64,000 nt of DNA from Larus michahellis (Eukaryota > Chordata > Aves > Charadriiformes > Laridae): the NCBI RefSeq assembly GCF_964199755.1, contig NC_133917.1, forward strand, positions 4,221,967 to 4,285,966. Direction: 5' to 3'. Each line of letters opens with the position of its first letter. Position 1 is the first letter of the stretch. The notes beneath the pieces were generated by a model. That model saw only the letters and a list, made by a program, of their open reading frames with translations. It was not told the origin of the DNA and ran no database searches. This document shows, piece after piece, positions 22,021-41,591 of the stretch. The translations under genes were made by a program, and so were the position numbers.

Positions 22021-22560
22021 GCCGCCCCTCCTGGGCCTACCTGTGCTCCGCGACGCGCCGGGCCCCACCGCCACACAGCCCCGCCCCCCGACCTCTGACC
22101 CGGCGCGCAGCGCCTGCCGGGAGCTGGAGTCCGCCGGGCCACGCCCCCCTTTCCCGGCGTGCCCCGCGCGCGGGGGTGGGCGGGGCCGGGCCCTTTGTCT
22201 GCGCGAGGCTTCCCACGATGCTTTGCGGTTCCCCCCCCACCCCCTGCGTGTGGGGCGCGAACGCGCGTGGCGCGGGGGGTGTGGCCTCGTGAAACCACGC
22301 CCCCTCCCCGACCACGCCCCCTCCCCGCGCGGGCTGCGGCGGCGCAAGGGCGACCCCTGGCGGGGGCGGTCCCCAATCCCCCCCCCCCGCGGTGTCACCC
22401 CCCCCCCCGGGGTGTGTGTGTGTGTGTGTGTCCCCGCGATGTCGGCCCCCCCCCGCTGCAGCGTCGCCTCGCGCCCACCAGGTGGCGCCAGAGGGGACCC
22501 AGGCGTCCGGGCCCCGCCCACTGCTCGGGGCGGGGGGGCGACAGAGCTGAACCCCCCCCC
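22021..22560 (-). promoter_or_regulatory. SMUG1: SMUG1 CpG-island promoter with probable non-coding exon 1
   Basis: CpG-dense unique sequence between the CBX5 3' end and SMUG1. On the minus strand a good donor (CACAG|GTAGGC) lies at 22,041/22,040, and the next downstream acceptor (CCGCAG at 21,095) precedes the coding ATG, so a 5' UTR exon ending at 22,041 is likely. The exact start site is not resolvable. A short (GT)n lies at about 22,413-22,431. Confidence 0.5.
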
Positions 22561-22737
22561 CCTTTCTTGGGGGGGGGGGGGGCGACACTCCTAGGTCCCC
22601 CTGGAATGTGGGGGCCCCTACCCGAGGTCCCACTCTGAGCCGGTACTGGGGGTGAACTGGGACATACTGGGGACACTGCCCCCCCCCCCATTCACACCCC
22701 CCTCCCCCCCGAAGCGGCAGCTCCTGAAAAGTGACCG

Positions 22738-22743
22738 TTTATT
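22738..22743 (-). terminator. CBX5: CBX5 poly(A) signal
   Basis: AATAAA on the minus strand (CCAATAAACGG), 395 bp downstream of the CBX5 stop codon. The resulting 3' UTR would be about 410 bp, much shorter than the long human CBX5 UTR. It is G/C-run rich and has no recognised element. Confidence 0.65.
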
Positions 22744-23137
22744 GGAAGCAAATACGAGGGGGGGGGGACGGACACGGGATGGGGGGGACGACATGGGGAC
22801 ACGGGGACACCCCCGGGGGGGCCCTGGCTAAAAACACCAAACCTTAGAAAAAACAGCAAAAAAATGGGGCCGCCCTCCCCCCCCCCCCCCCCCCAAAACT
22901 GCCCCACACCCCCCTCAGGGTGGGGGGGGGAATGTGGGGGGCACCCCCCCCTTTAGACCCCCTCAAAGAGAACGTCATGTTCCCCTTCTCCCCCCCCCCC
23001 CCCAGGGCAGGACTGTCCCCTCCCCTGCCCCCAAAGCTGTGGGGAGGGGGCAGGGTGGCCCTTGGGGACATTGAGGGGGGGGGGGGGACACGACACAGGA
23101 TGATGGGGGGGAGGGGGGCTATGTACAGGGGGGGCCC

Positions 23138-26868
<3,731 letters not shown>

Positions 26869-26929
26869 TTATTGGGGACCCCCTGCCACCCGCCACCCCC
26901 CAAACCCTGAAAAACAAGAGATGGCGGGG

Positions 26930-28010
26930 AAGGAGGCAGCGCCTCCCAACGCAATTTGGGTTAAAACGCCGAAAAACGGCAGGGGTTTAGGCACGGGGAA
27001 ATAGAAATTGGGTTAAAACGCCCCCAAATGGTGGGGATTTAGGCACAGAGAAATAGAAATTGGGTTAAAATGCCTCAAAACGGCGAGGGTTTGGGCACGG
27101 GGAAATAGAAATTGGGTTAAAATGCCCCCAAATGGTGGGGATTTAGGCACAGAGAAACAGAAATTGGGTTAAAATGCCTCAAAACGGCGAGGGTTTGGGC
27201 ACAGGGAAATAGAAATTGGGTTAAAATGCCCCCAAATGGTGGGGATTTAGGCACAGGAAAATAGAAATTGGGTTAAAATGCTCAAAAACAGTGGGGATTT
27301 AGGCATATGGGAAATGGAATTTGGGTTAAACCCCCTAATTTAGGCAGAGGGAAATGGCACTTGCGTTAAAACTCCTCAAAATCGGTGAGGGTTTAGGCAC
27401 AGAGAAATGGAACTTGGGTTAAATCCCCTAAAAACGGTGGGGCTTTAGGCACAGGGAAATGGAATTTGGGTTAAAACCCCTAAAAACAGTGGGGCTTTTG
27501 GCACAGGGAAATGGAATTTGGGTTAAACCCCCTGAAAACAGTGAGGATGTAGGCAGAGTGAAACGTAATTTGGATTAAAACTCCTAAAAAACGGGGAGGA
27601 TTTCGGCACAGAGAAATGGAATTTGGGTTAAAACTTCTAAAAACGGTCAGGGTTTAGGCATGGGGAAACGTAGCTTGGATTAACACCCTTAAAATCAGTG
27701 AGGATTTAGGCACAGGGAAATGGAATTTGTGTCAAAATCCCCAAATTTGGGTTAAAACTCCTAAAAACAGTGGGGGTTTAGGCACAGCGAAATGTAATTT
27801 GGGTTAAACCCCCTAAAAATAGTGGGGATTTAGGCAGAGGGAAATGGAATTTGGGTTAAAATCCCTAAAACCAGTAGGGATTTAGGTGCAGGAAAATGGA
27901 ATTTGGGTGAAACCACCTAAAAACGGTGAGGGTTTTGGCACAGGAAAATGGAATTTGGGTTAAAACCCCTAAAAACGGTGCAGACTAGGCACAGGGAAAT
28001 GATTTGGTGG
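26930..28010. repeat. 52-bp array GGCACAGGGAAATRGAAWTTGGGTTAAAA
   Basis: About twenty copies of a 50-54-bp unit containing ATTTAGGCACAGGGAAATG and TTTGGGTTAAAAYCCC. Copies near 27,000-27,250 are almost identical as pairs. It lies in the CBX5 first intron, between the shared promoter and the first coding exon. Confidence 0.92.
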
Positions 28011-28364
28011 AAAAGCCTGTTTTCCCACCAGTTTATAACACGGCGATTAAAGCCTTCCCAACTTTTTAGGGGATTTAAAGGGGAATTAAAAAGGGGTGTG
28101 GGGGGAAAACAAGGGGAGACCCCCCGCTCCCCGTATTTTGGGGTGAGTTTGCTGCTTTACAGCGAAGCCCAGGTTAAAACCCCAGGGGTTTAAAAACATA
28201 ACAGGTTTTAAGGCACACAGCCCAAATGCGTGGTTTTTTAAGCCTTGAGTTTAGCGGGTTTTTTTAAATTCACCCTTAAAAAAAAAACCTGATGGAGCCA
28301 GGAAATTCCTCATCCTCCGCCGTTCCCCGTCAGCGAAGGCCCAAACTGGCGTGATTTATAGGCG

Positions 28365-28905
28365 GTGGTTTTGGGTGTAAAAAGGGAGATTTTGGGTGTA
28401 AAAGGGATGGACTTGGGGGAAAAAGGAGCAGTTTTGAGCGTAAAAAGGAGAAGTTTGGGTGTAAAAAGGATGGGGATGGAGCCCCGGGGCGTTGCATACC
28501 TAAAGCCGCATGTGGGAGCCCGGGAGGAACAAAAGAAAAGCGCCGTTTTGAGATAAAAAGCTCCAGTTTCGAGGGAAAAGGCGCTGTTTTGAGGGGAAAA
28601 GTGCTGGTTCGAGGCAAAAAGTGGCGTTTCGAGGCAAAAAAAAAAGGCTATTTTAAGACAAAAAGCGCCGTTTTGAGGCAAAAGGCGCCGTTGCGAGGCA
28701 AAAAAAAGTGCTCTTTTGAGGCAAAAAGCACCGTTTTGACGCAAAAAAATGCTCTTTTGGGGCAAAAAGCATCGTTTTGAGGCCCAAAAGCTGCTGCCTT
28801 GAGACAAAAAGCGCCGTTTTGACGCCCAAAAACTGCTGTTTTGAGGCAAAAAGCGCCGTTTCGAGGCAAAACCCGCCGTTTCGAGGCAAAAAACCAGCCG
28901 TTTTG
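28365..28905. repeat. 21-bp GCAAAAAGCGCCGTTTTGAG array at promoter edge
   Basis: Starts with looser TGTAAAAAGGAG units (28,365-28,480), then about 17 copies of a 20-22-bp GAGGCAAAAAGCGCCGTTTT unit up to the CpG island. CpG-containing copies adjoin the shared promoter. Confidence 0.9.
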
Positions 28906-30039
28906 GCTCGGAGCGGCCTGTCGCGGCCCCCCCGCCCCGGGGCGCGGATCCCGGTGCCGGTGCCCGGCACTGCCCGGAGGAACGGGCCGCGGAGGCGGGG
29001 CTAGCAGCGCGCCGCTTCTCCTCATTGGCCGGCGGGTTCGCAGCGCCAGCTCGCTGATTGGCTGAGCGCGCCGCCGCTCGCCACCGCCCCTCCTCCTCCC
29101 CCCTCCCGCCGCCGTTGGCCCGCCCGCCCGTCACTCCCCGCGCCGTCCCGCCCCTCCCGCGCCGCTATTGGCCGGCGCGCTTGCCCATCCCGCCCCCCCC
29201 CCCCGCGCCATTCATCCGCCGCCCGCCGCCGTTACCGGGGCGGGGAGCGGCTCCGGCGCGGGCTCGTCCGCCGCGGTCTAGCCGCCCCCTCCGAGCCGCT
29301 GCTCCGCGCTCCGCCCGCCAAAACCGCCCGCAGCGCGCAGGCGCCGACGGCCGCTCTACGCGCATGCGTCCGCCCGCCCTCCTCCTCCTCTCCCCCCTCC
29401 CGCCATTCCCCCACAGCCCCGCGTTGCGCATGCGCCGAGCTAGGCCCACCTTGGGCGCCGGCGGGCGGGCGGCCCTTCCTCGCCGCCGCCACCGGGACTC
29501 GCCGCCGCGGCCCCGCCGCGTCCTGCTGCTGCCGTCCGCCGCTCGCCGCTGGGCCGCGCTGAGGAACGGCCGCGCCAGCCAATGGGAGCGGCCGAGCCGC
29601 GGCGCTAGCCAATGAGAAGGAGGCGTGAGGCGGGACCGCCGGCGGATGAGCCAATCGGAGGAGCGTCGGGGAGTCTCCGGGCCGGAGCGGGAAAAACGGC
29701 GCAGGGCGGGGCCGCGCCGGCCTCACCCAATCAGTGAGGCGCGGAGGCGGGACCTCCCCCGCTCTGGCCAATCGCCGTCGGCAGCGTGGGCGGAGCGTCC
29801 GGGCGCCGCCAATGCGACGGCGCCGCTCGGCCCCACCGCCCAATGGGAGGCGTCGCGGGGGCTGTGGGCGGGCGGGGCCACCCAATGGGAGCGGCCTGGG
29901 GGCGGGCGGACGGCGGGGGCGGCGGAGTGAGGCGGCGGCGCTCGCGTCGCTCGGCCCCTTTCTGTGTCGGCGCCTCGCGGAGGCAGCATCGCGCGCGGAG
30001 CCGCCCGCCGACCCGCCCGCCCAGCCCCGCGCCGCCGCC
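28906..30039. promoter_or_regulatory. CBX5/HNRNPA1 head-to-head CpG-island promoter with CCAAT array
   Basis: Over 1.1 kb of CpG-dense unique DNA between the divergently transcribed CBX5 (-) and HNRNPA1 (+). Eleven CCAAT boxes are visible: three in reverse (ATTGG at 29,034, 29,057 and 29,167) and eight forward (29,579, 29,609, 29,651, 29,727, 29,768, 29,809, 29,840 and 29,882), the last 76 bp upstream of the inferred HNRNPA1 start. No TATA box. NF-Y binding and bidirectional activity are inferred. The paralogous CBX3/HNRNPA2B1 pair has the same arrangement and is the known ubiquitous chromatin-opening element. CBX5's non-coding first exon should lie here but could not be placed. Confidence 0.8.
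29955..29965 (+). promoter_or_regulatory. HNRNPA1: HNRNPA1 start site with 5'TOP-like pyrimidine tract
   Basis: CCCCTTTCTGTG followed by GCCTCGCGG...GCATCG resembles the 5' end of the human HNRNPA1 mRNA (CTTTCTG...GCATCG). A start at the C near 29,957-29,958 would give an 82-nt leader and a terminal oligopyrimidine tract, which would place translation under TOP/mTOR-type control. Confidence 0.45.
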
Positions 30040-36860
<6,821 letters not shown>

Positions 36861-37129
36861 TAATTATTTTTAATTTTTTTAATTTTTTTTTTTTTTTTTT
36901 TTTACTTTATATATATATCTCTCTCTATTTTGCCCCTTTCCGCCGCTCTGGTGTCGGCTGTGGGGGCGCAGACCAGTTCAGGTTCTTCCCCCCCCCACCC
37001 CCCGCCCCCGCCTCCCACCCACAGCCCCGGTTTGCCCTTCATGGGCCCCCCACCCCTCATCGTTTTGGGCTTGGCCACCACCCCCCGCCCCCATAATTGT
37101 CCCCAGGGTGTCCCCTTGGCGTTGGCCCC

Positions 37130-37470
37130 CCCCCAGATCCTCCCCCCTCGCAGCACCACAGAGCGCAGGGCAGGGACACACTAGGTAAGAGCAGCTTCTC
37201 TGTGTGTGTGTGTCCCCAACGTCCCCCCCCGCCCCAAGTCACACACCCCCCCCCGGTCACTAACTCCTGCCTTCGCTTTCGTAGGAGCCAGCGGCAAAGG
37301 GAGAGGAGCCCGCGGGCCACCGGCGGAGGTGAGCGAGGTGGGGGGGGACAATGGTGGCACATGGGGGACATGCACACAGGTGACACCCTCCCCCCCCCGC
37401 TGGCTCTCCCCCCTCCCCGCTGGCACCTGGGAGGTGTCGCTGCCATGGGGCCGGGGGCTTGTAAATAAAA
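37130..37470 (+). other. possible distal HNRNPA1 3' exons and poly(A) site
   Basis: Downstream of the main site, the plus strand has CACTAG|GTAAGAG (donor 37,185), CTTTCGTAG|GAGCC (acceptor 37,284), a 44-bp segment ending GGCGGAG|GTGAGC (37,328) and an AATAAA at 37,464-37,469 followed by a GT-rich stretch. This may be an alternative HNRNPA1 3' end or a separate non-coding transcript. The coding content is nil. Confidence 0.3.
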
Positions 37471-37489
37471 CCAAAGGGTATTTTTGTAA

Positions 37490-39070
37490 GTGTGTCCCGT
37501 CTGTGGGGACAGGGGGGACACACGGATGGGGACGAGGATGGAGGGGACAGGCTGGGGACAAGGGTGGAGCAGCCGTGGAGGGGACAGGAGGGGATGGGGG
37601 ACAGGGTGGCACTGGGACAGGAGAGGGATGGGGCTGGGGACAGGGGGGACGAGGGCAGAGGAGAGGGAGCTGCCGCAGAGGAGATGGGCTGGGGACAGAG
37701 GGGACAAGAGTAGAGAGGATGGAGCAGCCACGGAAGGGACAGGATGGGCTGGGGACAACGGGGATGGAGATGGGGCCCATCTCCATCTGTCCCCAGACAG
37801 GGTGGCACTGGGACAGGATGGGGATGGAGACGGAGGGGACAGGATGGGGACAGAGGGGACAAGGGCAGAGGAGATGGAACTGCCATGGAAGGGATGGGAT
37901 GGGGACAAAGGGGACAAGAGTAGAAAGGATGGAGCAGCCATGGAAGGGACAGGATGGGCTGGGGACAAGGGATGGAGATGGGGCTGGGGGACAAGATGGC
38001 ACTAGGACAGAACAGGGATGGGGCTGGGGACGGTGGGCCCAGAGGGGACAAGGGTAGAGGAGATGGAGCAGCCGTGGAGGGGACAGGATGGGGCTTGGGG
38101 ACAGGGTGGTGCTGGGGACAAAGGGGCTGGAGATGGGGCTGGGGAACAGGGTGGCACTGGGACAGGACAGGGACGGAGATGGAGGGAACAGGGATGGGGA
38201 CAGAGGGGGACAAGAGTAGAGAGGATGGAGCAGCCATGGAGGGACAGGATGGGGCCTTCTCCATCTGTCCCCAGAGAGGGTGACACTGGGATAGGACAGG
38301 GATGGGGACAAGGGTAGAGGGGATGGAGCAGCCATGGAGGGGACAGGAGGGGGCTTGGGGACAGGGCCGTGCTGGGGACAAAGGGGCTGGAGATGGGGCT
38401 GGGGGACAGGGTGGCACTGGGACAGGAGAGGGGATGGGGAAGGGATGGAGATAGAGGGGACAGGGATGGGGACAGAGGGGACAGAGTGGCTGGGGACAGG
38501 GGACAAAAGTAGAGGAGATGGAGCAGCCATAGAGGGGACAGGATGGGGCTGGGGGACAGGGCGGTGCTGGGGACAAAGGGGCTGGAGATGGGGCTGGGGA
38601 ACAGGGTGGCACTGGGACAGGACAGGACAGGGACGGAGATGGGACAGAGATGGGGACAAGATGGGGACGGAGGGGGACAAGAGTAGAGAGGATGGAGCAG
38701 CCACGGAGGGGACAGGATGGGCTGGGGACAAAGGGGATGGAGTTGGGGCTGGGGGACAGGGTGGCACTGGGACAGGAGAGGGGATGGAGATGGAGGGGAC
38801 AGGGATGGGGACAGAGGGGACAGAATGGGCTGGGGACAGGGGACAAGAGTAGAGGAGATGGAGCAGCCATGGAGGGGACAGGATGGGGCCCATCTCCATC
38901 TGTCCCCAGACAGGGTGACACTGGGATAGGACAGGGATGGGGAAGGGATGGAGGGGACAGGGATGGGGACAGAGGGGACAAGGGTAGAGCGGTGGAGCAG
39001 CCATGGAGGGGACAGGATGGGGCTTGGGGACAGAGGATGGCACCGCAGAGCAGGACAGGGCTGGGGAAGT
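37490..39070. repeat. GGGGACAGGATGGGGCTGGGG array
   Basis: About 1.6 kb of 20-45-bp units (GGGGACAGGATGGGGMTGGGGACA, GTGGCACTGGGACAGGA, GTAGAGRGGATGGAGCAGCC). Blocks of about 190-250 bp are repeated with few differences, showing higher-order structure. It lies between HNRNPA1 and NFE2; 39,071-39,390 is GGTGACGGGG-rich spacer. Confidence 0.92.
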
Positions 39071-39390
39071 GACAGGGACGGAGGGGACAGGAGAGGGACA
39101 GGGAAGGGGGGATAAGGTGGGACGAGGCTGACGGGGCTGGGTGACCTCAGTGAAGTGAGGCCAAGGTGTCACCCCGAGGTGACGGGGACAGGAGGTGACA
39201 GTCAGGCGTGGGGCTGATGTGGCGCCCTGGGCTGGGGCGGAATAACGGGGAAGGTGACGTGGGGACACCTCCTCGCCCTGGGGGGACAGAGAGGACGGGA
39301 GGTGGCAGGAATGTGTCACCCCAGGGCGAGGGGACGGGAGGTGACACGGGGTGACAGAGATGACACGGGCGCTGGCCCCTTCCGGGAGGG

Positions 39391-39396
39391 TTTATT
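39391..39396 (-). terminator. NFE2: candidate NFE2 poly(A) signal
   Basis: AATAAA on the minus strand (GACAATAAACCCTCC), 1.46 kb beyond the NFE2 stop and the only canonical signal noticed before the 37-39 kb array. Use of it would place the 39.44-40.84 kb array inside the NFE2 3' UTR. Confidence 0.5.
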
Positions 39397-39439
39397 GTCT
39401 ATTTACAGGGGTGGCAGCGACGGGGTGTCCCCGGGGTGT

Positions 39440-40840
39440 CACCCACCGCCCGGGGAGGGCTGGGGACACCTCAGGGGTGCTGGGGACACCGTGGGGTGCA
39501 GGACCCGTTGCAGGCACCTGGGTGGGCCCTTGGGCTCTGGAGGGGGGTGGGGGGCACCCAAGGGTGCTCTGGGGGGTGCAGGGTGGCGCCGGGGGCACCC
39601 GAGGGCCACATTGCTCCCTAAAGGATGCCGGCGGCACCCAAGGGTGCTGCGGGGCGCAGGGGTCACCCAGACATGCCCTTGGGCTCCATGGGGTGCAGGA
39701 TGGCACCCAAGGGCCTCTTTGGTCCCCGTGGGGTGCAGACATCACCCACGGGTGCCCTTCGGCTCTGGGGGGTGCAGAATGGCTCCCTGAGCACCCAAGG
39801 ACCCCCCTGCTCCCCATGGGTGCTGCGGGGTGCAGGGGTCACCCAGGGGTGCTGTGGGGCTCTGTGGGATGCCAGATGGCACCCCAAGCGCCCAAGGGCT
39901 CCTCCTGCTCCCTAAAGCGTGTGGGGGGGGTCACCCATGGGTGCTGTGGGGCGCAGAATGGCCCCCTGAGCACCCAAGGCCCCACCTGCTGCTCCCTAAG
40001 GGGTGCAGGGGTCACCCAGGGGTGCCCTTGGGCCCTGTGGGGTGCAGGATGGCACCCCGAGCACCCAAGGCCCCCCTTGCTCCCCATGGGGTGCAGGGGT
40101 CACCTAAGCCCACCCCCCAGCTCCCCATGGGGTGCAGGGGTCACCCAAGGGTGCCGTGGGGGCTCCGTGGGATGCAGACGTCACCCATGGGTGCTCTTGG
40201 GCTCCAGGGGGTGCAGGATGGCACGCCGAGCACCCAAGGACCCCCCCTGCTCCCCATGGGTGCAGGGTTCACCCAACACCCCCCCAGCTCCCCATGGGGT
40301 GCAGGGGTCACCCAAGGGTGCCGTGGGGGCTCCGTGGGATGCAGACGTCACCCATGGGTGCTCTTGGGCTCCATGGGGTGCAGGATGGCACCCCGAGCAC
40401 CCAAGGCCCCCCCAGCTCCCCATGGGGTGCAGGGCTCACCCAAGGGTTCTGTGGGGGCTCCGTGGGATGCAGACGTCACCCATGGGTGCTCTTGGGCTCC
40501 ATGGGGTGCAGGATGGCACCCCGAGCACCCAAGGACCCCCCCTGCTCCCCATGGGTGCAGGGCTCACCCAAAGCCCCCCCAGCTCCCCATGGGGTGCAGG
40601 GGTCACCCAAGGGTGCCGTGGGGGCTCCGTGGGATGCAGACGTCACCCATGGGTGCTCTTGGGCTCCAGTGGGTGCAGGATGGCACCCCGAGCACCCAAG
40701 GCCCCCCTAGCTCCCCATGGGGTGCAGGGGTCACCCAAGGGTGCTGTGGGGGCTCCGTGGGATGCAGACGTCACCCATGGGTGCTCTTGGGCTCCAGGGG
40801 GTGCAGGATGACACCCCAAGCACCCAATCCCCCCCCCCCC
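39440..40840. repeat. roughly 42-bp minisatellite with higher-order repeat, probable NFE2 3' UTR
   Basis: Basic units of about 42 bp ([56 protein letters not shown]). In 40,140-40,800 they form longer blocks: the landmark CTCCGTGGGATGCAGACGTC recurs near 40,162, 40,330, 40,458, 40,624 and 40,756, alternating about 168 and 130 bp apart (4 and 3 basic units). Confidence 0.92.
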
Positions 40841-40856
40841 CAGCCAGAGCCCCCCG

Positions 40857-41328
40857 TCACTCCCCCGGCCCCGGGCTCTCCAGGCCGAGCTCCCCGTGGG
40901 GCGCAGGGCGCAGCTCGGGGGGCAGGGGGTGCCCGTCCCCCTCCCGCAGAGCCCCCAGCACCTGGGCCGAGACGATGGCCAGGTCCCTGCGCAGGGTCCC
41001 CAGGGCCCGTTCCGCTTGTCCCCTCGCCCGCAGCAGCCTCTCCCGCTCCCGGCCCAGCCTCCCCAGTTCCGCCTGCAGCCCCGCGATGGCTTCCAGTTTA
41101 CGCCGGCGACATTTTTGCGCCGCCACTTTGTTCTTGCCGCGCCGGCGGATGTCCCGGGCCAAGGCCAGCTCCGGCCCCGACAGCCGCGCCCGGCCCAGCG
41201 CCGCGTTGAAATCCTCCACCGGCAGGTTGACGAGGGCGTCGGGGCCGATGGGCAAGGCCGAGGCCAGCGCCCGGCGGGCGTCAGCCCTGTCCCCCCCGCG
41301 GCGAGGGGCCGGGTGGGCGGGAGGCTCC
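40857..41328 (-). CDS. NFE2: nuclear factor erythroid 2 (p45), C-terminal bZIP part; rest in gap
   Basis: CNC-bZIP transcription factor that pairs with small Maf proteins on MARE/NF-E2 sites to drive erythroid and megakaryocyte genes. Only the end of the last exon is present; it runs into the N gap. About 156 residues are readable: a CNC-domain stretch LPVEDFNAALGRARLSG, then basic region RDIRRRGKNKVAAQKCRRRKLEAI and a leucine zipper ERERLLRARGQAERAL. The invariant basic-region Asn (NKVAA) is kept, but the next Asn before Cys (AAQNC in human NFE2 and other CNC factors, from memory) reads Lys. The C-terminus (LREGDGHPLPPEL...SPGPGE) is short and diverged. Position downstream of HNRNPA1 on the opposite strand fits NFE2 rather than NFE2L1-3. 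The true start is not in the window. Confidence 0.88.
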
Positions 41329-41528
41329 NNNNNNNNNNNNNNNNNNNNNNNNNNNNNNNNNNNNNNNNNNNNNNNNNNNNNNNNNNNNNNNNNNNNNNNN
41401 NNNNNNNNNNNNNNNNNNNNNNNNNNNNNNNNNNNNNNNNNNNNNNNNNNNNNNNNNNNNNNNNNNNNNNNNNNNNNNNNNNNNNNNNNNNNNNNNNNNN
41501 NNNNNNNNNNNNNNNNNNNNNNNNNNNN
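41329..41528. other. assembly gap, 200 N
   Basis: Exactly 200 N, a conventional placeholder length. The left edge is inside NFE2 and the right edge in an ITGA5 intron, so the real missing sequence must be far longer than 200 bp if the join is correct. Confidence 0.98.
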
Positions 41529-41591
41529 TCCATCTCCTGTACCCCCCCCCACCCTGTGCCCCCCCCGTGCCCCCCCCCCCCCAGCACCCAC

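Noticed and set aside
26930-28010. Interstitial telomere-like repeats (GGGTTA)
   Set aside because: GGGTTA occurs once per 52-bp unit as part of TTTGGGTTAAAA; there is no TTAGGG tandem run.
37181-39319. 712-residue reverse frame, Ser/Pro/Val-rich
   Set aside because: Spans a tandem array, initiates and ends arbitrarily, and has no domain.
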